A stretch of 64,000 bases of DNA from an uncultured Aquimarina sp. (lineage in GTDB: Bacteria > Bacteroidota > Bacteroidia > Flavobacteriales > Flavobacteriaceae): assembly GCA_947498765.1 (NCBI GenBank), contig CANMLG010000006.1, forward strand, positions 1 through 64,000, in the 5' to 3' direction. Shown here in pieces: positions 17,502 through 26,272 of the stretch. Below the pieces are notes generated by a model, which saw nothing but the letters and a program-made list of their open reading frames with translations, was not told the DNA's origin and ran no database searches. Position numbers and translations under genes: made by a program. Position 1 is the stretch's first letter; each line of letters begins with the position of its first letter.

Positions 17502-18215
17502 TTAAAAGCTCATTGGAACTTCCATAATTAAGATACGATTATCTGTTAATGATTTTATTTTAAAAGTATCCGTATTCCAAATTCCATAGCCATCCCTTTT
17601 ATTAAGTTCTTGTTCATTTATTGAAATATTTCCTTCTAAAACAAAAATGTATACTCCATTAGTGTTGTTCTTTAATTGGTAATTTTCAATGGTATGCGCA
17701 TCAAAATTACCTAAATGAAACCAAGCGTTTTGATGAATCCAAACACCTTGATCTTTATTGTTAGGTGATACTATTTGGTATAACTGATTTTTAATTTTAA
17801 TCTCTTTTAATGAAATTTGATCATAACGAGGCGTTACATTTTGTTTGTTTGGAATGATCCAAATTTGAAGGAATTCAACCGCTTGGTCTTTATCATCATT
17901 AAATTCACTATGTAAAACACCTGTGCCAGCACTCATAACCTGTACATCACCTTCTTTTATTACAGTGATGTTCCCCATATTATCCATATGCTTTAAGTTC
18001 CCTTTTAGTGGAATGGATATAATTTCCATATTGTTATGTGGATGTGATCCAAAACCTTTACCTCCGGATACTATATCATCATTAAGTACTCTAAGTACTC
18101 CAAAGTTCATACGTTCTGGGTTTTGGTAATTAGCAAAACTAAAGCTATGATAACTATTTAGCCATCCGTAATTAGCGTGTCCACGGGTATGGGCTTTGTG
18201 TAATATGGTTTTCAT
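17502..18215 (-). CDS. Pirin family protein
   Basis: A 237-residue bicupin. The start is placed at the ATG at 18215 (protein begins MKTILHKAHTRG); an upstream non-ATG extension of 15 residues lacks family similarity. The N-terminal cupin carries the metal ligands in GSHPHNNMEII and GVLHSEFN (His, His, His, Glu pattern), typical of Fe-binding pirins, some of which oxidise quercetin. The C-terminal cupin is less conserved, as usual. It precedes the nitroreductase gene by 15 bases on the same strand. Confidence 0.9.
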   Translation of the reverse strand: MKTILHKAHTRGHANYGWLNSYHSFSFANYQNPERMNFGVLRVLNDDIVSGGKGFGSHPHNNMEIISIPLKGNLKHMDNMGNITVIKEGDVQVMSAGTGVLHSEFNDDKDQAVEFLQIWIIPNKQNVTPRYDQISLKEIKIKNQLYQIVSPNNKDQGVWIHQNAWFHLGNFDAHTIENYQLKNNTNGVYIFVLEGNISINEQELNKRDGYGIWNTDTFKIKSLTDNRILIMEVPMSF

Positions 18216-18257
18216 GGGGGTATTGGTATTGTTAATAAAAATAAGGATATAAACAAT

Positions 18258-18282
18258 CATAGCAAACCAAAGGTTTGCTATG
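18258..18282 (-). terminator. Perfect hairpin between the DUF885 and pirin genes
   Basis: An 11-bp perfect stem (18258-18268 with 18272-18282, loop AAA) lies 48 bases past the DUF885 stop on the minus strand. The following sequence is T-rich but lacks a clean T-tract, so it may be a weak terminator or a leader structure of the pirin gene. Confidence 0.4.
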
Positions 18283-18330
18283 TGTTATTAATAAAATGTT
18301 AAATTATTTTATAGTAAACTATTTATAAAA

Positions 18331-20175
18331 TTATGCTTTACTGGCAACCCATTCGTCAACAAGTTTTTCAAGTACATTTAGAGGAACGGCTCCATTAGTC
18401 AGCACAACATCGTGATATTCTCTGATATCAAATTTATCTCCAAGTTGTTTTTTTGCATTTTCTCGAAGTTCCAAGATTTTATTCATGCCAATTTTGTATG
18501 CTGTAGCTTGACTAGGCATAACCACATGACGTTCGACCATTTTTATAATATCAAATTCTTCAGTAGGCGTATTATCTTTATAGTATTTGATACCCTCTTC
18601 TCGAGTCCACTTTTTGGCATGAATTCCAGTATCTACGACTAAACGACAAGCACGAAATAATTCCATCGAAAGTCTGCCAAAGTCCGAATAAGGATCGCTA
18701 TAAAAGCCCATTTCTTTCGGAATAAATTCAGAATATAAACCCCAACCTTCGGTATAGGCAGTGTAGCGTCCTAATTTTCTAAACATTGGAATGTCCTTTA
18801 GTTCTTGTGCTATAGCAATTTGCATGTGGTGACCTGGAATACCTTCGTGATAAGCTAAAGCCTCCATTTCAAATTTAGACATGGATTTTATTTTGTACAT
18901 ATTGGCATAATAAATTCCTGGTCGAGAGCCATCCATAGCTGGTTGTTGGTAAAAAGCTAAACCAGCTGTTTTTTCGCGAAAAGCTTCTACTTGTTTTACT
19001 TTAATATCAGCTTTGGGTTTGGTTAAAAATAAATCATCTAACTTACTTTTCATACTATCAATAACATGCACAGCTTTTTTCATATATTGTTCGCGACCTT
19101 TATCGGAATCTTCATAGTAAAATTGCTTGCTGTCCTGCATATATTTAAAAAAGCTATTGAGGTCACCTTTAAACTTCACTTTTTCTTTAATAGCTTTCAT
19201 TTCATTTTGAATTCGAGCTACTTCTTTTAAGCCCAATGCGTGAATATCATTGGCAGTCATGCTAGTTGTAGTTGTTCTAGCCAATGCATTATTATAAAAA
19301 GCCTCGCCATTAGGGAATTTCCATGCTCCAGCGTCGGTATTGGCTTTTGTTTCTTGTGCTTTTAATAATGCGATTAATTTATTGTAAGCAGGTTTTACAG
19401 AGCTTATCAAGCTTTCATTAGCCATTTCGATAAGTATATTTTTTTCCTTTTCAGGAAGATCTAAAGCTTTTATTTTTTTTGAAAAGTCAGCTAAAAGTGT
19501 ACTCTCTGTATTTGAATTATCAAAAGGTTTTCCTTTAATAATATTTTTACAAGCGTCAATTACTTTAGGAAATATAAATTTAGGAGGAAGAATATCTTCT
19601 TTTTCTCTGATTTCCAGACCGGTAATTAATTGTTCAAATAGTTTTTGAACTCCTTTTAACCTTAATATATAGGCTTCGGCATCTTTTTTAGAATCAATTA
19701 AATGCATGTTAATTAAAAAGGAAGGCACTCTAGAATGCATTCCAAACATTTGATTAACGGGGTAGTTGTGTAATCTGTATTGATCATCAGAGATATCGTT
19801 TTCTGTTTGTTGAATAGCTAACTTATAACTTAACAATGTAGCTTTGTTCAGTGTTTCGGTGTTTACACTGTCTTTTAAATATTGAAGTCTTTTTTTATTT
19901 CGTAAAAGAGCTTCGTCTTTTGCATGTTGAGAGATATCATCCCATTTATCGTTATTCTTTTTATCACCTAAGTAGGTACATAACATTGGAGATAATTCTT
20001 TTTCAATTTCAAATTGTTCTTGAAACCAATTATTGAGTTTTGTAGAGTTTTGTGCTATTTGTTCTTGCGTAATTTCGGATTCAATGATTGTTGAATGTGA
20101 ACTGTTTTTTTTGCAACTAAAAATAGAAAGTAAAAAAACTATTGAAACTAATGAAATGCTACTACTAGTTTTCAT
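18331..20175 (-). CDS. DUF885 family metallopeptidase-like lipoprotein
   Basis: A 614-residue lipoprotein (lipobox IFSC, Cys near residue 21) of the DUF885 family. The zinc-site motif HEGIPGHH is at about residues 441-448, followed by YTEGWGLYSE, whose Glu is the likely third ligand. The mostly helical fold and length are usual for these carboxypeptidase-like enzymes. It probably degrades peptides in the periplasm or on the outer membrane. It stands alone; about 200 bases upstream lies the remnant that marks the left edge of the peptide cassette. Confidence 0.87.
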   Translation of the reverse strand: MKTSSSISLVSIVFLLSIFSCKKNSSHSTIIESEITQEQIAQNSTKLNNWFQEQFEIEKELSPMLCTYLGDKKNNDKWDDISQHAKDEALLRNKKRLQYLKDSVNTETLNKATLLSYKLAIQQTENDISDDQYRLHNYPVNQMFGMHSRVPSFLINMHLIDSKKDAEAYILRLKGVQKLFEQLITGLEIREKEDILPPKFIFPKVIDACKNIIKGKPFDNSNTESTLLADFSKKIKALDLPEKEKNILIEMANESLISSVKPAYNKLIALLKAQETKANTDAGAWKFPNGEAFYNNALARTTTTSMTANDIHALGLKEVARIQNEMKAIKEKVKFKGDLNSFFKYMQDSKQFYYEDSDKGREQYMKKAVHVIDSMKSKLDDLFLTKPKADIKVKQVEAFREKTAGLAFYQQPAMDGSRPGIYYANMYKIKSMSKFEMEALAYHEGIPGHHMQIAIAQELKDIPMFRKLGRYTAYTEGWGLYSEFIPKEMGFYSDPYSDFGRLSMELFRACRLVVDTGIHAKKWTREEGIKYYKDNTPTEEFDIIKMVERHVVMPSQATAYKIGMNKILELRENAKKQLGDKFDIREYHDVVLTNGAVPLNVLEKLVDEWVASKA

Positions 20176-20381
20176 AATACAAATAAGGTTATAAATGTTA
20201 GCGTTAAATCGTGTTTTATTTTCTAATTTTTATAAAAAAAACAAGGGGGTAAAAATTAGTGAAGCGGAAAGTTATTTTATAATATTTAATTACTTACTCT
20301 TTTTATAATTAACTTAACATTTAAATGGAATGAAAACCTTATATATTTATTTTATATATCGATTAAAAAGTAAAATTTAAT

Positions 20382-20492
20382 TTATTTGCAGCATACAGGG
20401 ATGATTTCTCCTTTAGCTAAGCGAAATTGATCAATTTGTTGATCTCTAAGTGTAGAGGTGTAATCACCTTCGTTTAAAATTTCACCAACACA
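20382..20492 (-). pseudogene. 3'-end remnant of a methyltransferase gene
   Basis: Bases 20390-20441 are identical over 52 bp to 26281-26332, the 3' end of the methyltransferase gene at 26273-27040. In the same frame the remnant encodes GDYTSTL, then QQIDQFRLAKGEIIPVC, ending with its own TAA at 20382-20384. Upstream of the identical block the likeness continues but diverges (LNEG versus VNEV, RD versus TP), and an in-frame stop at 20493-20495 ends it. It is therefore a fragment of a slightly different allele rather than a fresh copy. It marks the left border of the peptide cassette. Confidence 0.85.
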
Positions 20493-20520
20493 TTATTTAA
20501 AGAAGAATATGTGTCATAAA

Positions 20521-20554
20521 AAAAATCCCAATATGGTTAAATATTGGGATTTTT
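20521..20554 (-). terminator. Strong terminator after the cysteine-rich peptide gene
   Basis: A perfect 14-bp stem (20521-20534 with 20541-20554, loop GGTTAA) with A/T tracts on both sides starts seven bases beyond the stop codon of the 59-residue peptide on the minus strand. Confidence 0.9.
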
Positions 20555-20560
20555 TTCATT

Positions 20561-20740
20561 TTATTGGCAAAAAGAAAAGGTATTACAGTGATTATCACAC
20601 TGTTGTATTGTCCATGGAGAACTTCCATTATTAACAGCTGCGTAACAATATTGTTTGCAACTGCAAGGCATTCCACCAGCAACAATATGTTGTGAGCTAT
20701 TAATCTTAAATTTTTTAAACTTTTTTAATGATTTTTTCAT
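20561..20740 (-). CDS. Cysteine-rich peptide with double-glycine leader (peptide A)
   Basis: A 59-residue peptide from the ATG at 20740; longer in-frame starts run into the neighbouring gene. The leader of 23 residues (MKKSLKKFKKFKI, ending AGG at 21-23) ends in the Gly-Gly cleavage site for C39 peptidase transporters. The 36-residue core has six cysteines (26, 28, 32, 48, 52, 58), including a CX3C pair (28-32) and a second CX3C pair (48-52), with Cys26 and Cys58 outside them. It shares leader length and the opening MKKSL..FKKF with the next peptide. It lies 320 bases downstream of the exporter gene on the same strand. The likely product is an exported disulfide-bonded bacteriocin or signalling peptide; which one is unknown. 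Confidence 0.85.
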   Translation of the reverse strand: MKKSLKKFKKFKINSSQHIVAGGMPCSCKQYCYAAVNNGSSPWTIQQCDNHCNTFSFCQ

Positions 20741-20786
20741 TTTAAAGATATTTTTAGTTTCGATTAAATAAGCTAATTTCAATTGC

Positions 20787-20954
20787 TTAGTAGCCATAAG
20801 AATAAAATTCACAAGCTGTCAGGCATCCGTCACTTGTTAGCATGCCAGAGTCAAGGCAGCTATAATAACAAGGCCAAAAATTGGATCCCCCTTCAATTTC
20901 AGATTGTGTTTTTTTTGTTTCGAATTTTTTAAATCGTTCTAATGATTTTTTCAT
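20787..20954 (-). CDS. Cysteine-containing peptide with double-glycine leader (peptide B)
   Basis: A 55-residue peptide (ATG at 20954, TAA at 20787-20789). The leader MKKSLERFKKFE... has 23 residues ending EGG, the same length and cleavage site as peptide A. The 32-residue core (about 24-55) is rich in aromatic residues and has four cysteines at 29, 33, 44 and 48, giving CYYSC and CLTAC, that is CX3C-X10-CX3C. It ends 46 bases before the start of peptide A, and 113 bases separate it from the exporter gene upstream. A TATATTTA box at 20974-20981 on the minus strand could drive the peptide pair separately. It is probably the partner of peptide A. Confidence 0.82.
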   Translation of the reverse strand: MKKSLERFKKFETKKTQSEIEGGSNFWPCYYSCLDSGMLTSDGCLTACEFYSYGY

Positions 20955-21067
20955 TTTAATGTGTTTTTATTATTAAATATACATCTTCTAATATAATAAA
21001 AAATACACATAATAATCTGTAAATAAATAATTTAACATTAATTAAGCTTTGTGTTTTCTGTAAAGTA

Positions 21068-23257
21068 TTACTCAAGATCTAATTGATCCTTTATTAAACG
21101 GTAATATGCACCTTTCATTTTGATTAATTCATTGTGTGTTCCATTTTCTGTAACATGACCATTTTGTAGTACTATAATTTGATCAGAGTTTTTAACAGTA
21201 CTAAGTCTGTGCGCAATGATTATTGTAGTTTTGTCTTTACTAAATAAGTTAATATTTTCTGTAATCTCTTTTTCATTAGAGGCATCCAGAGAGCTAGTTG
21301 CTTCATCTAAGAAAATGATTTCTGGATTTTTGTAAATGGCCCGCGCTATCATAATTCTCTGGCGTTGTCCTGTGCTTAAACCTATACCATCACTTCCTAT
21401 TTTAGTATTTTGTCCAAGAGGGAGTTGATGTATGAATTCACTAATATTAGCTAGTTTAATTGCTTTTTCAAACTTTTCTTGATCAGGATATTCGCTTGAT
21501 ATAGTTATGTTTTTGTATATAGTATCGGAAAAAATATAACCCTCCTGCATTACCACACCACAATTTTTTCTCAATTCATACGCAGAAATTGTGGAAAGAT
21601 CTTTTTCACCTAGATGTATTTTTCCTTCTAGGGGTTCATAAAATTTCAACAACAATTTTAAAAGGGTAGTTTTACCACTTCCACTGAGGCCTACAATAGC
21701 AGTAGTTTTGCCTTTGGGAATAGTTAAATTAAGGTCTTTTAACACCCAAGGGCTTTTATCTCCTCCATACTTAAAGTAAACGTTTTCTAATTTAAATTCA
21801 GCATTAAAATTTTTATCGTCTGAGATAAGTTTCACATTGGAGTCTTCATCTTTTCTATTATGTACGTCACTTAAACGATCTAAACTTATTTTGGCATCTT
21901 GAGCTTGTTGAATAAAATTCACTAATTGTTGAAGTGGACCATTAAGTTGTCCAATTATTTGTGAAGTAGCCATCATCATGCCCAATGTCATATTTCCTTC
22001 TATAACTTTAGTTGCGGCAAAAATAATAATGAGAATGTTTTTTCCTTCATTTATAAATGCTCCTCCAATACTCTGAAATTGTTCAATTTTAAGGCTTGAT
22101 ATACTTACTCTAAAGAGGCGTATTTGGTTTCGTTCCCATTCCCATCTTTTATATTTTTCAGCTTGATTTAGCTTTATTTCTTGCATGCCTTGCACCAACT
22201 GGATTTCTGTTCCTTGTAAAGCAGCAGATTCATTAAATCTTTTATAATCTATTTCCTTTCTTTTTTTTAGAAAAGCTAAAATCCAAACTAAGTATAAAAT
22301 GGATGCAAAGAAGTAAATCATGAAAATAGTACCATTGTAATAGAGTAATATAGCTCCAAAAATAACCATATTGGTCATTGAAAATAAAGTGTCAAGTGAT
22401 GAAGAAGTTAAAAAAAGTTTAATTCGGTCATGATCCCTAATTCTTTGAAGAATATCTCCCATATTTTTACGGTCAAAAAAAACAATGGGTAACTTCATTA
22501 ATTTAATAAGAAAATCAGATATGATAGATATATTTAAGCGGGTTGAGACATGCAGTAAAAGCCAGTTTCTTATGGCTCCAACACTTGCAGTTCCAATAAA
22601 AGCCATTAATTGCGCTATTAGTATTAAGTAAACAAACTTTAGATTACGTTTTTGTACCCCCTCATCTATCAATGCTTGAGTTAAAAATGGAGTTATAAGT
22701 CCTAATAAACTACCTGCAATAAGACTGAATACCATTTGTAACATTAACTTACGATGTGGGTGTAAAAATTTAAAAAAATATTTCATGGATACTTTTTTAT
22801 CAGCGATGTCTTCTTTGTCCTCGTTTATTTCATGAAATCTGGGAGTGGGTTCATAAAGTAAAGCTATACCTTCATGTTTAGATCCATCTGTCCAAGATTT
22901 TAAGAATTCTTCGTGAGTATAACTTATTAGGCCTATGGCAGGATCAGATAGGTAAACTTTTGTTTTAGAGATTTTATAAACGACTACGTAGTGTTTTTTT
23001 TGCCAATGTAGGATTGCTGGGAATGGTTTTTCCGATATTAAAACAGTAAAAGGAATTTTAACAGAAAGTGTTCGGAAACCAATAGCTTCTGAAGCTGAAC
23101 TTAAATCATGCATAGATGATCCTACTTTAGTAACTTTAGCTAAATCTTGTAAGTATTTAATACTGATTTCTTTTCCAAAGTGTTTGGAGATTATACGAAT
23201 ACATGAAGGACCACAGTCCATTTGGTCGATTTGCTTGTAAAATGGAAATTTAGCCAT
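21068..23257 (-). CDS. Peptidase C39 domain ABC exporter
   Basis: A 729-residue bacteriocin-type exporter from the ATG at 23257; a 15-residue extension to a TTG at 23302 precedes the conserved start and is unlikely. Domains: C39 cysteine peptidase (about 1-130) with catalytic Cys15 in QMDCGPSC, His89 in KKHYVVVY and Asp105 in LSDP; six-helix membrane domain (about 165-450); ATPase domain with Walker A GLSGSGKTT, signature LSTGQ and Walker B IIFLDEA. It cuts leaders after Gly-Gly and exports the cores with ATP. Its start overlaps the HlyD stop by eight bases, so the two are translationally coupled. Peptides A and B downstream are the obvious substrates. Confidence 0.93.
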   Translation of the reverse strand: MAKFPFYKQIDQMDCGPSCIRIISKHFGKEISIKYLQDLAKVTKVGSSMHDLSSASEAIGFRTLSVKIPFTVLISEKPFPAILHWQKKHYVVVYKISKTKVYLSDPAIGLISYTHEEFLKSWTDGSKHEGIALLYEPTPRFHEINEDKEDIADKKVSMKYFFKFLHPHRKLMLQMVFSLIAGSLLGLITPFLTQALIDEGVQKRNLKFVYLILIAQLMAFIGTASVGAIRNWLLLHVSTRLNISIISDFLIKLMKLPIVFFDRKNMGDILQRIRDHDRIKLFLTSSSLDTLFSMTNMVIFGAILLYYNGTIFMIYFFASILYLVWILAFLKKRKEIDYKRFNESAALQGTEIQLVQGMQEIKLNQAEKYKRWEWERNQIRLFRVSISSLKIEQFQSIGGAFINEGKNILIIIFAATKVIEGNMTLGMMMATSQIIGQLNGPLQQLVNFIQQAQDAKISLDRLSDVHNRKDEDSNVKLISDDKNFNAEFKLENVYFKYGGDKSPWVLKDLNLTIPKGKTTAIVGLSGSGKTTLLKLLLKFYEPLEGKIHLGEKDLSTISAYELRKNCGVVMQEGYIFSDTIYKNITISSEYPDQEKFEKAIKLANISEFIHQLPLGQNTKIGSDGIGLSTGQRQRIMIARAIYKNPEIIFLDEATSSLDASNEKEITENINLFSKDKTTIIIAHRLSTVKNSDQIIVLQNGHVTENGTHNELIKMKGAYYRLIKDQLDLE

Positions 23258-24521
23258 TAATTTTTGATAAATTATGCTTGAACTTAAAGAAGAAACGCTC
23301 AATTAAGCGTAAATCATTTGTGATTATTTCACAAGAACCTTTCATATGATGTACATGTGGCAATTGTTTTTTGTAATTTGTTTTGAGACCATTAGGTAAA
23401 AAAATTTTTATTAAATACCCATCTTTTGTATATACTGGAGATATGTCTTCAATTTCGGCTTCTATAGTACCAAATTCTTGAAAAGGAAAATCATCCATTT
23501 TCAATAAGACCTTTTGTCCTTTGTTAACCTTGCCAACTCCTGATTGATTTACATAAGCAAAGGCATACGAATTTTTAACTTTAGGTATTATATAAACCAG
23601 TTCATCTCCGGAATTAATTTGTTGACTATTATTTAAAATTTTATGAAAATGGGCTTTCCCTGAAATTGGAGCTTTAATCACTTGGGTATATTCCCATTTT
23701 TCAATTAGTTCAGTAAGATTTTTATAGCTGTTTTCAATTTTATTTTTTAAGTCAAATAATGTCTTTTTGTAGGTGATGTTTAATTCAGATTTTTGATTTT
23801 TTAATGAACCTAAAGTTGATTTTAGTGAAATATTTTCTTTTTCATTTTGGTCTATAGAAGTAATTGCAGTAAGAAATAATTGTTTTGATTTTAAGAATTC
23901 GGAATTAGAAATAACACCTTTTACATATAAAATAGAATCTCTTTGGAAATTTTTTTTTTCAATTTTTAGTTTTTTTTCTTCTTGCTGAATTAGATGAGCT
24001 TGTTTTTCTACGAGTCGATTTTTATAGGTCATTTCAGTTGAAATATTTTTCTGTTTATGTCTTTCAAGATTATTATCTAAAAATTCATTAAAAGAATTTA
24101 TGGCAAAATTGAGTTCTTTTATACTAGATCCAAATTTTCCAAGATTTCTGGTGTCAATATCAAAAGGAGAATATTTATTAATAGAATCCTTAAGAAGTAG
24201 TAGATTCTTGATTTCTAATATACTTTTGTAAGTTGTTTCATTTTCAATATAGCCTAAAATATCACCTTTTTTAACCAATTTATTATTGACACCTTGTTTT
24301 AAGGTAAGTAAACCACTTGATTTACTTACTATAAGAACGGGTTCAGCTTCAGAAGCTATAGATGTATTAGAAACAATTGTTTCAGGGTATTTGATTAAGT
24401 AGGAAAAGAAGAAAAATAATAAAATAATTAAAAATAATATAAATGAACCGATCCTGGTTAACCAAGTTGGAGATTGACCAATAATACCTTGGCTATAATT
24501 AGACTGAAAACTTTGTGGCAT
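23250..24521 (-). CDS. HlyD family secretion adaptor
   Basis: A 423-residue periplasmic adaptor with one N-terminal membrane helix (about residues 22-46), a biotinyl/lipoyl-like half (about 60-100, VLIVSKSSGLLTL), a long lysine- and glutamate-rich coiled-coil stretch (about 130-280), a second lipoyl half (about 285-300, VIKAPISGKAHF) and a beta-barrel region to about 400. It should link the C39 exporter to an outer-membrane channel, which is not encoded here. It is the first gene of the minus-strand unit, 154 bases from the divergent VKOR-thioredoxin gene. Confidence 0.9.
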   Translation of the reverse strand: MPQSFQSNYSQGIIGQSPTWLTRIGSFILFLIILLFFFFSYLIKYPETIVSNTSIASEAEPVLIVSKSSGLLTLKQGVNNKLVKKGDILGYIENETTYKSILEIKNLLLLKDSINKYSPFDIDTRNLGKFGSSIKELNFAINSFNEFLDNNLERHKQKNISTEMTYKNRLVEKQAHLIQQEEKKLKIEKKNFQRDSILYVKGVISNSEFLKSKQLFLTAITSIDQNEKENISLKSTLGSLKNQKSELNITYKKTLFDLKNKIENSYKNLTELIEKWEYTQVIKAPISGKAHFHKILNNSQQINSGDELVYIIPKVKNSYAFAYVNQSGVGKVNKGQKVLLKMDDFPFQEFGTIEAEIEDISPVYTKDGYLIKIFLPNGLKTNYKKQLPHVHHMKGSCEIITNDLRLIERFFFKFKHNLSKING

Positions 24522-24600
24522 ATGTTAGTTTTAAACTCAAAGTAAATATATGATCTTTGTAATAATATTACGAAATATTTTAAAAATAGTAGTGTCAAAA

Positions 24601-24632
24601 TTTTTGATAACCAGTATTTTAAAATAGTTTTA
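24601..24632 (+). promoter_or_regulatory. Candidate promoter of the VKOR-thioredoxin gene
   Basis: TTTTTG (24601-24606) followed 18 bases later by TAGTTTTA (24625-24632) resembles the Bacteroidetes TTTG / TAnnTTTG promoter with one mismatch. It lies 43 bases before the ATG at 24676. Confidence 0.4.
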
Positions 24633-24675
24633 CTATAAGAGAGGTGTTAAATGAAGATATCTAATTTTTACTTAT

Positions 24676-26256
24676 ATGAGAGAACAAATATTTAATCTTA
24701 TTTCAATAATATTAAAAGATAAAAAAGTTTTGTTTACAACTAGTTTTCTCAGCAAATCCATAGATGCTCATAAACATTCAAATCCTTTTATTTCGATTGA
24801 GAAAATTCTTAACGAATATTTTATAGAAAATATGGTAGTTAAAATTTCTGCAAAGGAATTAAAAGAAATTACTACTCCAGCATTAACAATTATTAATGAG
24901 AATGAATTAGTTCTTTTAAAAAAAATTGAAGAAGATAAGATTACATATATAGACACAAATAATAGAATCAAAGTTGAAGTTCTTAATGAATTTTTAAAGA
25001 AATGGAAAACACTTACTTTATTAATAGGTACAGATGATACAGGTTTTGAATCGGGCTATATTAACAATATATATAAAGAGAAATTTGAAAAGTTAAGTAA
25101 AAGAAAAGGTGTTTTATTAGTAACGGGAACTATTATATTTGGAATTGTTTTAACCTGTTTTTCTTCATTTAATTTAATAATATTAAGCAAAATATTAGGT
25201 TTAATCACAAGTGTTTTATTAATTAGATCATCAAATGGATATGAATCTAGCTTAATAAAAAGTGTATGTGAATCCTCTAGTATTACAAGTTGTACGGGAG
25301 TTTTAAACTCTAAATCATCTCAATTATTAGGTGTAAAGCTTGTTGATATTGTTTTTTTTTACTTTTCTTTAACTTCTATTATTATTTTAATAGGAAGTAT
25401 ACTTAATGATACTTTTTTTATTGCTCTAACACGATTTTTAAATTTATTAGCAATCCCATTAACACTTTATTCTATCTTTTACCAATTTAAATTAAAAAAA
25501 TTGTGTGTATTGTGTAATGTGATATTGGTTGTTCTCTGGTTGGAGGTTTATTTTCTGTATAGAATACCTATAGATTTTACTGGTTTAAATATTAAAAATG
25601 TAATTTCTTTATTGTTCATAGCTTTGTTAATAATAAGTAGTCTAGTATTTATTAATAATTACTTTAAACATAAATATCTTTTTGAACAGGCTGACAGGAA
25701 GTTACAATTACTATTAAAGGATAATGAATTACTGTCATCTGTAATAGAAAATGGTTCAGAAATTTCTGGCTTAGAATATGATAATATGGAGATTCTTAGT
25801 GAGAATTCATTACATCAAATAGTTATAGTTGTAAGGCATGATTGTGAGCCATGTAGTCATGCCTATAAAAGTTTAAAACAATTAATGGATTATATGTCAC
25901 CTTATGTTTCTTTAAAAGTTGTTTTATTGACAAATGTTAAGAATAAAGACTCTGAAAAAGCAGTTGCTAAAATATTTGATTTTTTTAAAAAGCATATTGA
26001 TTTAAAAACAAGAAGAAAATTTATGGATTCTTATTTTGACATTAAAAATGATTCTAAAAAACTTAAAGTATGGCTGGAAGAGAATAATACTATTCAATAT
26101 GAATATCAAGATAAATTTACTAATGATATAAAATGGGCTAAATCTAATAATATTAATTATACCCCCTTTTTTATTATTAACAATAAGAAAGTAAATAAAA
26201 ATATAAGTGTTGAAGAAATTACTCTCTATTTAAAGAATAAGTTACTTAATGAATAA
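24676..26256 (+). CDS. VKOR-thioredoxin membrane protein with degenerate C39-like N-terminus
   Basis: A 526-residue protein in three parts. Residues 1-118 look like a C39 domain without its active site: PALTIINENELVLLKKIEEDKITYID aligns by eye with the His-strand-Asp part of the neighbouring exporter, but there is no Cys-Gly-Pro motif and the His is gone. Residues 145-330 hold about five membrane helices with the VKOR cysteines 198 and 206 and the CVLC pair 277/280. The C-terminal part is a thioredoxin domain with CEPC (390-393) on the outer face. Such fusions pass electrons from thiols to quinone and so form disulfides. It is divergent from the exporter unit and most likely oxidises the exported cysteine-rich peptides. 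The C39 comparison is an alignment by eye. Confidence 0.85.
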   Translation: MREQIFNLISIILKDKKVLFTTSFLSKSIDAHKHSNPFISIEKILNEYFIENMVVKISAKELKEITTPALTIINENELVLLKKIEEDKITYIDTNNRIKVEVLNEFLKKWKTLTLLIGTDDTGFESGYINNIYKEKFEKLSKRKGVLLVTGTIIFGIVLTCFSSFNLIILSKILGLITSVLLIRSSNGYESSLIKSVCESSSITSCTGVLNSKSSQLLGVKLVDIVFFYFSLTSIIILIGSILNDTFFIALTRFLNLLAIPLTLYSIFYQFKLKKLCVLCNVILVVLWLEVYFLYRIPIDFTGLNIKNVISLLFIALLIISSLVFINNYFKHKYLFEQADRKLQLLLKDNELLSSVIENGSEISGLEYDNMEILSENSLHQIVIVVRHDCEPCSHAYKSLKQLMDYMSPYVSLKVVLLTNVKNKDSEKAVAKIFDFFKKHIDLKTRRKFMDSYFDIKNDSKKLKVWLEENNTIQYEYQDKFTNDIKWAKSNNINYTPFFIINNKKVNKNISVEEITLYLKNKLLNE

Positions 26257-26272
26257 TATGCGTTTAGTATTT

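Noticed and set aside
20497-20685. Overlapping 62-codon frame on the minus strand in the peptide region
   Set aside because: It runs through the terminator hairpin and is out of frame with peptide A, whose GG leader and cysteine pattern clearly mark the real gene.
24651-24695. A 14-codon upstream frame (starting MKISNF) overlapping the VKOR-thioredoxin start
   Set aside because: Too short to judge and no sign of conservation or leader-peptide function; any ATG in AT-rich DNA can give this.
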